Shown: positions 43,883-53,700 of the stretch, piece after piece
Layout: the number at the start of each line of letters is the position of its first letter
How positions within the stretch are numbered: position 1 is the first letter of the stretch
Origin: a virus
Direction: 5' to 3' (one strand)
Length of the DNA stretch: 64,000 bases
IMG/VR virus record: IMGVR_UViG_3300033996_001022
Span: 1 to 64,000 of that record
Made by a program: the position numbers and the translations under genes
Notes under the pieces: model-generated
What the model saw: only the letters and a program-made list of their open reading frames with translations
Databases searched by the model: none
What the model was told of the DNA's origin: nothing

Positions 43883-44356
43883 TTATTTCAATTTTAAACT
43901 GCGTTGTGCGTTTGTTAAACCACTAATAATAGATTCAATAGCTTTTTTAGTTGCATCTTCATCCTTAGAAAGAACTCTTTTCTCTAATTCCTTAGTGTTC
44001 ATTTTTAAAAATTTAACAAATACGTTATGAACAGTATCCCAATCTTTAACTTCTTCGTTTACTGATTCGTTTGCTTTTTTACCAGCTCTTAAATCTGCTA
44101 AATCATCACTACCGATATCACCGTCTTTATCAACATCTAATTTCTTTTGACCACCAACTAATTCTTCATTCTTTTCACCCTTACCATTCCATGCTGCATC
44201 AATTTTATCAAAGAATGCTTTCTTTTCATCATCTGACATAGATGGAATTGATTTTCCAGCCTTATCTAATGCGGTTTGAAAGAATGCTTGATATTCACTT
44301 TCTTCCGTCATTACTCCTTTGATGATTTCTTTTAATCGTGTACGTGATATTTTCAT
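43883..44356 (-). CDS. Small modular head protein with EF-hand-like loop and ESVNE boundary
   Basis: The product is 157 residues. It starts MKISRTRLKEIIKGVMTEES, an N-terminal helix with LKE and MTE sites like capsid-targeting peptides. Then KKAFFDKIDAAWNGKGEK, a module I remember from other T4-like phage proteins, precedes DVDKDGDIGSDDLADL. That segment is a D-x-D-x-D-G loop of EF-hand or dockerin type that may bind calcium. ANESVNEEV separates it from a helical C-terminus. AGGAG precedes the ATG, and it shares one base with the next gene upstream. It is probably a packaged or core protein. Confidence 0.75.
   Translation of the reverse strand: MKISRTRLKEIIKGVMTEESEYQAFFQTALDKAGKSIPSMSDDEKKAFFDKIDAAWNGKGEKNEELVGGQKKLDVDKDGDIGSDDLADLRAGKKANESVNEEVKDWDTVHNVFVKFLKMNTKELEKRVLSKDEDATKKAIESIISGLTNAQRSLKLK
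44053..44068 (-). repeat. Dispersed 16-mer encoding ESVNE, copy 2
   Basis: Identical to 40725-40740 and 45360-45375. The match with 45360 extends two bases further (18 nt). Confidence 0.85.
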
Positions 44357-45729
44357 TATTTTTCTATCTCCTGTATTGTTTTCGCTATGTTGATTAATCG
44401 TTCCTTTATCTTATAAATATGTCCGTGCGTTCTTTTCCAAAATGTATCGGAACTCAATTCATTCATAGTCTTAATTTGATTATACCAACGGAAAAAAGTT
44501 TCAACTTCTTTTAATTGATATTTTAATTCTCTCAAACCAGTTGCTAACTTCTTATTAGCATGCATTGATTCATCATTTTTCAATTCTAACCAACGATTTA
44601 CCGGTCTTTGAATTTTCTTTCCCTCTGATAAACTCTCATCCATATGTTCCAAACCATATTTCATAATAGTTTTATCATCTAACATCTTACCATTAAGAGT
44701 AAACATACGTTTACCTTTATAATAAACTGACCAATTACCTTGTGGGGTTGCATCGACCGTAATATTCTTTAAATCTTTTATACTTCTATCATTAACTTGA
44801 ATAGCATCTAAGAATTTTTCTGCTTTTGGGTCTAATGCTTCATTAACACCCTCTCTTGTATCTAAATCAAAATATATTTTATTTTTAACTTTTTGAAATG
44901 CGTCAACTGCTGCTTTATTATTACCTATAAATCCCATATTCAGTCCAATCTCATATGAACGAACACCTTTTTTAGCTAATGCCGTAATTTGTTTTACAAC
45001 ATCTTTTGATACTATTTCTTTAGGAGTTTCTACGTGGATAAGATGTTTTAATGCTTCCGTTATAGATTCGTTTGTTGATACAAATAATCTTACTGAAAGA
45101 ATTACATCTTTATCTATATTTAAACTTCTTACTTTATTTTTTTCTAAATCGTAAGCCGGATTGATTGTATTTGCTTTAGCAATTACACCATCTTTAATAA
45201 AATGTGGCTGTAATCCAGAGTAGTTATCATCTCTAAACATAAAAACATCTTTAGGAGAATCCTTAGATATTTTAATTATTTTCTTTAAACCTTCTTTACC
45301 GATAAAACATCCACCTTCACATTTACTCCCACCATAAGTTTTACCTTTTTGTAATGATACTTCGTTTACTGATTCGTATTTAATCATATCGGGGTCAAAC
45401 TTGTCAAAATTCTTCTTTGCCCATTTAACGGCATCTTCGTATGAATTAAATTTAATCCTATCTTGCTTGAATCCCTTTTTCTTATTAAGAAAATCAATAT
45501 AAACTTTGTCTTCGTTTATGGATTCATCAATATTGTTAATATCATTATTTACTAATGTATAACCGAATTGTGTTGCAGTTTTTTTTCTTTTTTTATCAGA
45601 ATTTTTACCAGAAAAGGCATGAGGAGTATCGTAGCCATCAACATTACCTGTCACATTGGCTTCATCTAATTCATCTTCGACTTCCTTAATAAGTTCGTCT
45701 ATAAAAGATTTAATATTTTTTTCTGACAT
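44356..45729 (-). CDS. Modular head-associated protein with six ESVNE-type boundaries (457 aa)
   Basis: The product is 457 residues. It starts MSEKNIKSFIDELIKEVEDE. Boundary-like motifs are DESINED (69-73), YESVNEV (119-124), NESITEAL, EGVNEALD, DESLSEGKK and an early LDEANV. Between them lie small modules: a Cys-pair segment GGSKCEGGCFIGKEGLKKII and a basic helical module. A C-terminal helical domain (MHANKKLATGLRELKYQLKE, then TFWKRTHGHIYKIKERLI) resembles a conserved T4-like phage head-region protein, from memory. AAAGGA precedes the ATG. It overlaps the upstream gene by 20 nt. Confidence 0.75.
   Translation of the reverse strand: MSEKNIKSFIDELIKEVEDELDEANVTGNVDGYDTPHAFSGKNSDKKRKKTATQFGYTLVNNDINNIDESINEDKVYIDFLNKKKGFKQDRIKFNSYEDAVKWAKKNFDKFDPDMIKYESVNEVSLQKGKTYGGSKCEGGCFIGKEGLKKIIKISKDSPKDVFMFRDDNYSGLQPHFIKDGVIAKANTINPAYDLEKNKVRSLNIDKDVILSVRLFVSTNESITEALKHLIHVETPKEIVSKDVVKQITALAKKGVRSYEIGLNMGFIGNNKAAVDAFQKVKNKIYFDLDTREGVNEALDPKAEKFLDAIQVNDRSIKDLKNITVDATPQGNWSVYYKGKRMFTLNGKMLDDKTIMKYGLEHMDESLSEGKKIQRPVNRWLELKNDESMHANKKLATGLRELKYQLKEVETFFRWYNQIKTMNELSSDTFWKRTHGHIYKIKERLINIAKTIQEIEK
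45360..45375 (-). repeat. Dispersed 16-mer encoding ESVNE, copy 3
   Basis: Identical to 40725-40740 and 44053-44068. Confidence 0.85.
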
Positions 45730-46579
45730 TGGTTATTTCCTTTATTAATTCGTATGATATCATCAACGCTGAAACTTGTTCATCCGTAATTTTCTTTCCT
45801 ATCTTTTGTGTTTTTAAAACATTGATAGTTTCTTTTAATTTAATTTTTGTGATTTTATCATTAACTTCGGAATGTAATTTGTGAAGTTCGGTTACTACTT
45901 TCTTTAATTGTGAATCATAGTATTCACCAAATTTAGATGTATTATTAACATTATTAATAAATTCTCTTAAAAGACCTTTTTGGTCGTCGTTTAAGTTAGT
46001 GTATTTACTATTAAATGTTTCAACTAATATTTTATATGTCAACAATCTCAAATCCTTTTCTTGATTCTTATATGTTTCCATTAATTTATCTTCAATCTTT
46101 TTAATAGATACTGTGGTTGTAGATACGTGTTCTACTAATGTAATCTTAGCATCAAATACATCCTTAACATTAGTTACATCTTGTATCTTTGCTTCAAAAA
46201 TCTTATGAACCGATGCCAATACTCTATAATTAGAAACAGGAGAGGCAACAAATTCTTCAATATCGAAATTTTCTTTAATAGCTTTTACTAAATTATACTT
46301 TTCTCTTAATAATTTAGTTTCATCTAATTTAGTACGAGTTTCGATGATAGCATCAATAAATTTTTCTGCTTTACTTTCTGAATTATATTTTTCAGTTGTA
46401 AGTAAATTGAATAAACGCAATTCCTTTGCTAATTCGGTTTTACCACCAAAAAATTCTTGTACTATTTTTTTAGCCTTCTCAACTGGAGCATTATTTAAAA
46501 TCTCCAATGTGATTTGACGAGTTAAGAGTTCAAATAAAAACCCTGTATTTTTAAATTTCGAATGTTTAATTTTTTTCAT
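45710..46579 (-). CDS. Conserved T4-like head/core-region protein (289 aa, helical)
   Basis: This all-helical protein starts MKKIKHSKFKNTGFLFELLT and continues RQITLEILNN. I recall this start from proteins encoded next to the portal gene in marine T4-like phages, without a firm function. The rest is Lys/Glu/Leu-rich helices (LLREFINNVNNTSKFGEYYD). It contains no ESVNE motif. It lies directly downstream of the portal gene, the site of T4 prohead core genes 67 and 68. AAGGA and a late motif at 46621-46629 precede it. Confidence 0.75.
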   Translation of the reverse strand: MKKIKHSKFKNTGFLFELLTRQITLEILNNAPVEKAKKIVQEFFGGKTELAKELRLFNLLTTEKYNSESKAEKFIDAIIETRTKLDETKLLREKYNLVKAIKENFDIEEFVASPVSNYRVLASVHKIFEAKIQDVTNVKDVFDAKITLVEHVSTTTVSIKKIEDKLMETYKNQEKDLRLLTYKILVETFNSKYTNLNDDQKGLLREFINNVNNTSKFGEYYDSQLKKVVTELHKLHSEVNDKITKIKLKETINVLKTQKIGKKITDEQVSALMISYELIKEITNVRKKY

Positions 46580-46620
46580 TGTATTTTAAATCCTTATTTT
46601 GATAGACTCAAATTTCTATA

Positions 46621-46629
46621 TATAAATAT
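46621..46629 (-). promoter_or_regulatory. Late-promoter-like motif
   Basis: ATATTTATA in gene direction, 41 nt before the 289-residue gene and just after the portal stop codon. Confidence 0.5.
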
Positions 46630-46647
46630 AAAAAATTCTAAGTTAGA

Positions 46648-48378
46648 TTAATTTTCCGTATCATCGATAATATTAGTTTCATCTAACATATCTTTAGTTT
46701 CGTGTAAATATTTCTTTTTTGATGAAATCCCATTGATGTAATTCATTGCTTTTGTTTCAGATGTTCTACTTCTCTTTGAAGTTCTCTCATCATCACCTAA
46801 TGGGTCTCTTCCATAAGGATGTTTGTCTTTACCATAAGTATTACCTTCGCGGGGTCTACCACCTTTATCCTTCAATTCTGTTTTAAGATTTTCCAAACTT
46901 TCTTCAACATCGGTTGGTTTTGGAGGATTTGCAGGGTCATTACCATCATTTTCTATTGAGTTGTAACGGAATACATCCTTTAAATCCTCAACCACTTTAC
47001 CTCTTTGTTCGGTTTGTTCGGTTTCTGATAATTTAAATATATTTTCATATATCCAATCTTTAGATAACATCTTTAATGCAGCCATATCAGTTGCTAAACG
47101 AATTTTCTCACTCCATAGGTTTACTTTCTCTTGTTCGTAGATTGTAGATGGGTTAACTAATCCAATTTCAAAGTTAGTCATTTCAGAATCTTGTATACCA
47201 TTACCATATAAATGGATAACTGCTATTTTAGATAATTCTGAGGTAACTGTTCTTTGGATTCTTTCAATTGTTCTTGCAAAACGAACATCTTCTGCTGCTA
47301 GGGTTGCTTTACCATTTACATTTTCATCATATCCCAAATATGCTTTAGGAATTTTTAATGCAGCAAATAATTTAGCTTTTAGGTAATCAATATCTTCAAT
47401 TGAAGCATATTCTAATCCTGCTAAGTTTTCAATAGCAGTTCCACTATCACCACCTCTTACCGGTAGATAAAAATCTTCCGTAAGGTTTTGCATATTATAC
47501 TTTAAATTGTAATCACCACTTGTCTTATCTAAGAATGGAACTTTTTTCATCTTATTGATAATCTTTTGCATGTAGTTATCAACTTCGGTTGGTGGAATAT
47601 TACCAATATCAATTTTAAACACTCTTTTTTCAGGTGCTCTCATAATACGATGGATTAACATCGCATCTTCCATTAGAGATAATTGTTTCCATAACCTTCT
47701 ACCATTCTCAATCATTGATTTACCATAAGGTAACCAGTTGGTATCCGATAATAAACGGAAATGTGCCATTTCAAAGTTATCATACTCTACTTTACCGATT
47801 GGGTCTTCTTGTACTTTAAATTTAACAAGTGATATATTTTCAGGGTCGTGTCCTTCTATTCTTTCAGTATTATATTGTGAGTGTGGAGTAACGTTTACTA
47901 TACCTTTACCTTCAGCAATTTCAAGTCCTAAAAAGAAATCACCATATTTACACATATTACGAACCCACGGCCATAAAGTAAATTCAATATTAAGAATATC
48001 ATAAAAAAGGTTTTCTAATAATTCTTGAACACGAGGGTTATCTGAACGTATTGTTATAATATCACCAAATTCGTTTTTAAGGGTAGATTCATCAGCGTAA
48101 ATATCTAATGCAGATGCTATAATTGGGTCTTGGTCCATTGCATCGAAATCTCTAAATACTTCTCTACGAACTTGAGCGTATGCCATTGATTGTGCACCAC
48201 CCGCTTGTTCATAAAAAGATTTTTGTATTTTTGTGTATCTATCTTTTAGTGAAGATAGATTTGTTTGTTGTCTTTCCTCCGCATCAAAAACTTTTCTTTT
48301 TCCACTAGCATCGACAGTAACAATTGCCTTTGTTGAGAAAAGTTTTTTTAACCGATTGAAAAATGTAGTATCTGCCAT
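46648..48378 (-). CDS. gp20: Portal vertex protein (gp20-like)
   Basis: The product is 576 residues (T4 gp20: 524). Signatures are AYAQVRREVFRDFDAMDQDP then IIASALDIYADESTLKNEFG, PYGKSMIENGRRLWKQLSLM and EDAMLIHRIMRAPEKRVFKI, and later LKIPKAYLGYDE. These are classic gp20 segments. The C-terminal 100 residues are charged and Gly/Pro-rich and end in MLDETNIIDDTEN. The portal ring nucleates prohead assembly, is the DNA entry channel, and docks terminase and later the neck. It lies directly after gp17 as expected. No SD, but a late motif lies 54 nt upstream. Confidence 0.95.
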   Translation of the reverse strand: MADTTFFNRLKKLFSTKAIVTVDASGKRKVFDAEERQQTNLSSLKDRYTKIQKSFYEQAGGAQSMAYAQVRREVFRDFDAMDQDPIIASALDIYADESTLKNEFGDIITIRSDNPRVQELLENLFYDILNIEFTLWPWVRNMCKYGDFFLGLEIAEGKGIVNVTPHSQYNTERIEGHDPENISLVKFKVQEDPIGKVEYDNFEMAHFRLLSDTNWLPYGKSMIENGRRLWKQLSLMEDAMLIHRIMRAPEKRVFKIDIGNIPPTEVDNYMQKIINKMKKVPFLDKTSGDYNLKYNMQNLTEDFYLPVRGGDSGTAIENLAGLEYASIEDIDYLKAKLFAALKIPKAYLGYDENVNGKATLAAEDVRFARTIERIQRTVTSELSKIAVIHLYGNGIQDSEMTNFEIGLVNPSTIYEQEKVNLWSEKIRLATDMAALKMLSKDWIYENIFKLSETEQTEQRGKVVEDLKDVFRYNSIENDGNDPANPPKPTDVEESLENLKTELKDKGGRPREGNTYGKDKHPYGRDPLGDDERTSKRSRTSETKAMNYINGISSKKKYLHETKDMLDETNIIDDTEN

Positions 48379-48432
48379 ATTTTATTTTTTATATTAAAAT
48401 TATATTATTTAATAGTGCATCTTATTATACAC

Positions 48433-48441
48433 TATAAATAT
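48433..48441 (-). promoter_or_regulatory. Late-promoter-like motif
   Basis: ATATTTATA in gene direction, 54 nt before the portal gene. It partly overlaps a short hairpin (ATAGTG / CACTAT, 48412-48435). Confidence 0.5.
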
Positions 48442-48451
48442 GTTGAATTTT

Positions 48452-50035
48452 TTATTTAATCAACCAAGTCAAATCTTCGTCTTGATTACCCACTCTCATT
48501 GACCACGGATTGTCATCCATTGAACTACCACCATAGAACCCAGATTCTTGTACTTGTTGTTGAATTCCACCTAATGATTTGATAGTTAAATCAATTCCTT
48601 CTTGTCTTAATCTCAATGCGGTATCTCTCACCCATAAAGCAATCGATAACGCCATTACTAAGTCATCATTGTATCCCCTCATTGCTTCCGCACGATTGTT
48701 GTTCCATATAAAGGTAAAAAGCTCCTCTATCAACCTATTAGAACGTATGGTGATAGATTTCTCTCTGAAGTAATCATCTAATTTTGAAATAATTAGAGGT
48801 CTTGTCTTAGATGTGGTTGAAAATCCTGCAACCATACCTCTTTCTTCCGCCCTAAACTTATTATGCATCTGATGTTCTACATCTACATACTTTAAATCCT
48901 TACTCATATAGAATAAGTTTTTATATCCTCTATCAATTACCTGCTGGATAACTGCCCAACCAATGTTTGCGTTCTCTATTACTAAAAGTGCTTCGTTATA
49001 ATCAGTTGCTAAGGAAACTAAGAAATTTCCAAAATCCTTTGTATCTAATTTTCCTTTATATTCTGCTACTTGTACGGAATTAACAATATCAATTACTTGT
49101 GCGGCGGAGTAATCCGTAGAATCTCCACGTGCAACGTCCGCAACAACCATATATGATTTTTGATAATCGGGATATTCCCATTTCCAAAGATTCCCATCAA
49201 AGCCAGTTTTTTCCAATGGTTCTTGTACAAAAGATTCTTTATAAAACATTAGAAGTTGTGGGTCTATGACACTATCACCGGATGATACGAAATCGCAATC
49301 ACATTCCTGTGCTGCACCCTTTGCTCCCAAAAGTACTTGTTGTTCATCTCTCCATTCTTGATTTCTTTCAGGGTGAACCGTCCAATGTAAACGGACTGTA
49401 TTGAATCCATTAGTTCCATCCTCTGCCCCAACCCAAGTCCTATGAAAGAAATTACCCACACCATTGGGAGTAGAAAGAATAATTGCATTACCACCCGTTG
49501 ATAGAGTAGATTGTGCAGATATCCAAATTTCTTCAATATTATCAATGAATGCTGCCTCGTCAAATACTAATAGGGATAGTGCTTCAGAACGACCAGCATC
49601 ACCTGCTGCAGAAGTTGCTTTTGCCTGTGAACCATTTGAGTATCGTAACGAAAGTTTATTATCTTCAACTGTTGTTTGTTTTAACCAACTAGGTAAATAT
49701 TGATTCATTACCCTAATTTTAGTAATAAGGTTTTTAGCAACTTCTTGTTTAGTTGCAATTACCAATACGTTAAAATCTTGATTAAATAACATCTTCCACA
49801 ATGCAAATCCCGCAGTTAAGGTAGATATACCAGTTTGACGAGATTTTAGAATGATGTTATATCGATGGTCTTTGAATTGTGTTAGTGTATTTTCTTGAAA
49901 TGGATATAAATGAAATGGTATTTTACCGCGGACAGGGTGTTGAATCATACAATACTTTTTCATAAAGTATATAGGGTCACCAGCACATCGTTGGTATTCT
50001 AATTTTATTATATCTTTTAAAGAAGTTCCTGCCAT
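48452..50035 (-). CDS. gp17: Large terminase subunit (gp17-like)
   Basis: The product is 527 residues (T4 gp17: 610). The ATPase domain has Walker A SRQTGIST (65-72), Walker B LLVFDEAA (155-162) and the coupling motif ILSTPNG (about 186-192). The nuclease domain has VADVARGDSTDYSAAQV (Asp300 and neighbouring acidic residues), then LLVIENANIGWAV, and a late DD in GYNDDLVMAL. The enzyme cuts concatemeric DNA and pumps it through the portal. No SD; 12-nt gap from the zinc-ribbon gene upstream. The N-terminus is shorter than T4's. Confidence 0.95.
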   Translation of the reverse strand: MAGTSLKDIIKLEYQRCAGDPIYFMKKYCMIQHPVRGKIPFHLYPFQENTLTQFKDHRYNIILKSRQTGISTLTAGFALWKMLFNQDFNVLVIATKQEVAKNLITKIRVMNQYLPSWLKQTTVEDNKLSLRYSNGSQAKATSAAGDAGRSEALSLLVFDEAAFIDNIEEIWISAQSTLSTGGNAIILSTPNGVGNFFHRTWVGAEDGTNGFNTVRLHWTVHPERNQEWRDEQQVLLGAKGAAQECDCDFVSSGDSVIDPQLLMFYKESFVQEPLEKTGFDGNLWKWEYPDYQKSYMVVADVARGDSTDYSAAQVIDIVNSVQVAEYKGKLDTKDFGNFLVSLATDYNEALLVIENANIGWAVIQQVIDRGYKNLFYMSKDLKYVDVEHQMHNKFRAEERGMVAGFSTTSKTRPLIISKLDDYFREKSITIRSNRLIEELFTFIWNNNRAEAMRGYNDDLVMALSIALWVRDTALRLRQEGIDLTIKSLGGIQQQVQESGFYGGSSMDDNPWSMRVGNQDEDLTWLIK

Positions 50036-50047
50036 TATTGTTTTGTA

Positions 50048-50707
50048 TTAAACGTAATGTTCACAATTATGTTCTTTTAAAATTTCAAATGCTTTATTAC
50101 GGAACTCTTCTACTTTTTGTAACTCTGCTTTACCATTTGTAATAATTTCCATTATTTCAGCACGAGTATTTTCTACTGAATTTGGTAATTCCCATTTTTC
50201 CGTAGTTCCATCCTCATTAATATATTCATAATAAGGTTTCACATCATCGTGTGCCTGTTGGAGTTCTTCTAATTTTATTTTACCATCAATTATCATACGA
50301 GTGTATATTTTATAATCCTCATATTGTTCCCATACTCCGGCAACTCGTACTTTATGTTCTCTTTCCGCTAAACAATTGATACAATATCCAGTTTTTTTAA
50401 TAACCTTCTTGTGATTACTATTAATCTTTATTGTAGTGCAATCTGGATTAGAGCATCTTTCCAATTCTGCTATATATTTTCTGATTTCATCAAATGCTTC
50501 AGAGTTTTTAGAAGTTTTCATTGTGAATCCTTCTTTTTTCTCATATCTATGATGTTCATCTTCCCAAACATCACCAACCTTTCGTTCTACGTTAGCGGTT
50601 TCCCATCCAACTGTGGTGTTTTTAGCATATTCACCACCGGTCATAACCATATCCACCAACTTCCTACGAGTTGGATGCATAAACTTTTTATTAAATTCCT
50701 TTGCCAT
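50048..50707 (-). CDS. Zinc-ribbon protein in the small-terminase position
   Basis: The product is 219 residues. It starts MAKEFNKKFMHPTRRKLVDM and VMTGGEYAKNTTVGWE. A four-Cys ribbon is formed by CSNPDC and CINCL (about 85-115). A helical C-terminus ends in EILKEHNCEHYV. It directly precedes gp17, where T4 encodes the small terminase gp16. I see no gp16-like coiled coil ring signature, so DNA recognition by the ribbon is only an inference. The late motif is 32 nt upstream and no SD is present. Confidence 0.75.
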   Translation of the reverse strand: MAKEFNKKFMHPTRRKLVDMVMTGGEYAKNTTVGWETANVERKVGDVWEDEHHRYEKKEGFTMKTSKNSEAFDEIRKYIAELERCSNPDCTTIKINSNHKKVIKKTGYCINCLAEREHKVRVAGVWEQYEDYKIYTRMIIDGKIKLEELQQAHDDVKPYYEYINEDGTTEKWELPNSVENTRAEIMEIITNGKAELQKVEEFRNKAFEILKEHNCEHYV

Positions 50708-50739
50708 TATTATATATTAGGTTTTTATTTTAATATATA

Positions 50740-50748
50740 TATAAGTAT
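50740..50748 (-). promoter_or_regulatory. Late-promoter-like motif
   Basis: ATACTTATA in gene direction, 32 nt before the zinc-ribbon / terminase unit. Confidence 0.5.
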
Positions 50749-50760
50749 ATATAAAATAAA

Positions 50761-53700
50761 TTATGCGTAAAAAATACCCAATAATTGATTCAGAGAGGCG
50801 AATGCTCCTGTTAATTTGAATGTCTGTCCGTTATATACAAATACAATTCCTTCGATTGGTACGATTCTTTTAGCACCACCAATTGCATTTAATCTTTTAA
50901 GTTCTAATTTTAGTTTATCTATCTTCTTAGGGTCTCCACTTGCTTGAACATCCTTTATAGTTTGTTCCAATCGTTTCTTCATATCCCTTAAAGCGGAATC
51001 TGGATTAACTGTTAGTACCGATGCAGTAAATTCCAATACATCTGCACCAACTCCTAAGAAAATATCTTCAAATTTCATTAAGTTATCTTTTGAAATACCC
51101 TTATGGTCTTCCTTATCTATTTTAATAGCCCATGCAAGAGTTTTTTCATCCTTAATTGAGTTCTTATCTATACGGAATCCTTTTTCATTAAACGCCCATC
51201 TCTTAACTAACCCCATTTTAGTGGCGTTATCTAATGTAGTTGGTGTTTTCTTATCTACGAAGTTCTCCCACCATGCTTGATGGTAATCGGCAACACCTGC
51301 AGTATCTCCTAATCCAAATTCTTTTTGTAATTTAGATATCATAGTAAGGTACTTACCTTTCTTAGATGATAGGTCTTGTGATTTTGGTAACTTTAATACT
51401 GGTGGTCCTTGTAGTGTATACTTTGATTGAACATCGGCGTTTACTTGTTTAAGCATTCCACCCAATACTCTACCTGCTTCTGCTGATTCCCCTATTGCAT
51501 CACCATTCTCATCGTACTCCATTGTTCCGTGAAATACTAATAGTGGTTGACCATATGGAATGACGTTGACTGAGGTAGGATATATCACCTCTATGTTCAT
51601 AAAACATGAACCATTCTTAAATACTTTATCTTTTTGTGCTTGGGATAATGATTTTATAGCATTAGATAGGTCTTTCATAGCGAAATTATAGGCATCAGTT
51701 AATTCACCTCTACCCGCAAACTTATCTGCCACTCCGTTAATATCTAACGCACCAGCACCTTTGTTTTTCAAATGTGATTTGTTTCTTGCTGCTACTAATC
51801 TACCATCTATCCAACTTATAGCCAAGGCTTGACCATCAGTTTTCTCTCTAGCAAATTCTAAATTACCATCCAATGCACGATTTACAATATCTTTAAGTTG
51901 TCCAAAGGTTAAATTGATTTCAGTATCAAACGGATGGTTCATATGTCCATATGCACCACCTTCCATTATTAGGGATTCATTTATTGATTCCGTATTTAAA
52001 GATAATAAATCCCAATCTAATTCTTTACTATCAAAATCAATGCCATTACTATAAACATCTTTTACTATTACACCCGCTTCTTTCATTTGGTTTGCTAAAT
52101 CCTTAACAACATTTGGTTTCATATTAATAAGACTTACCGAACCTGCACCATTGTATTCATACCCACTTCCCTCATATTTACGGAAACCTCTTACACTAGT
52201 ACTATATGATTCTACTTTTTTTATACGATTCTTTTTAAAGATAGCATTTATTTCTTTTTTTACAATATTTCTTTCCGCTTCATTTATAGATTCGGTTGTA
52301 AATACAGGAGTAGATGATTTGAAATCAGCTTTTCTCATTACCGTCTTAGCAATCAATCTATCAGCAACTTTAATAAATGCTATATTGATATTTGATACTT
52401 TATCTTTAACTACAAACTCTCTATATTGTTTTAGGAACTCTAAAAATTTCTTTTTGTTTCTAGCCAATCTTTTGAATAATCCTGTTAATTCTGCAGGAGA
52501 TATTTCTTTACCATTTCGCGGGTCGTTTAACCTTTGAAAGAAATGGTCAGTTTCTTTTCCTAAATCAACATCAGTTGGATTCATTTGTGAATCGGCATAT
52601 TTTTCAACCGCATCCATATCGGTTTTTGCCATTTCAACTTTAACTTTTTCTCTTAATACTGCACTTTGAGATGAATAAAAGTATCTATCAATTAATTTAT
52701 TTTCTAATTTTTTAAATCCAATATTTTTATGACAATTATGGAATGGATTTTGTTGTTTCACCAAAAGTATTTGATGTGTTATCTCGTGTAATATTGCCCT
52801 TTCTATATCAGTAACCTTACTCAAATCAAAAGTAATATATTCTGGTATAAATGTTTTAGTATCAAATGTAGTTGCAGCACCTGCACGACCAACTGAACCA
52901 AATTTAATTGCGATGGGTTTTATCTTTAAATCTTTACAAATTTCTTTGTAGTAATTTACAACACTTTCTTTTTTAACTTCGGTTAATGGTTCGTTAGGTA
53001 TATCATCAACTTGTACCGCTATTTCCTCTAAATCATCTTGACCTGAATCTTTTACTTTAAAATTAGCTTTTTTATTATCGTATTTTCTCGGATGTGTTCT
53101 TGCCCAATCTGCGTAATTATTAACTGTTCCATCATAGTAATAATTTTCTTTAATATCACCCTTTTCATCTTTGTTAGAATTAAATGATTCTATTGCAGAA
53201 GCCATTACTTCATTTGGTATTTTTGCACTTTCTAATTTCTTACTTATAATAGCTATGAATTTTAACATATCTGCATCTGATTCTTCCTCTCCTGCAAATA
53301 GTGCTGCTTTACCTGCACCTATTGCTATAGTTTCAACAACTACATGAGGAATAAATTCCACCATTAAGTGTTTACCAAAAGCAGCAGCTCCATGTGCCAA
53401 ACCACCACCAGCTGCACCAAATGCTGCTGCTAATGCAACTTTTTTAGCTACACTAATTAAAGCCTTTTTTTCAGAATCAGAAACTTTACCACCACTAAAA
53501 AAGTTTTTAACACCACTACCGGCTTCTTTAAACAAATGAACTTCATGTTTAGCACCATGTTTAATTGCTTCTAATGCACCTTTAGCTTTGTCTTTAACTG
53601 CTTCTCCAAAACTTCTTCGTTCTGGTGATTCTCCCTTGTGTACTTTTTGTATGAAAAATTGTTTTTCGTCTATACTCCAATTCTTTACACCATCTTTAAT

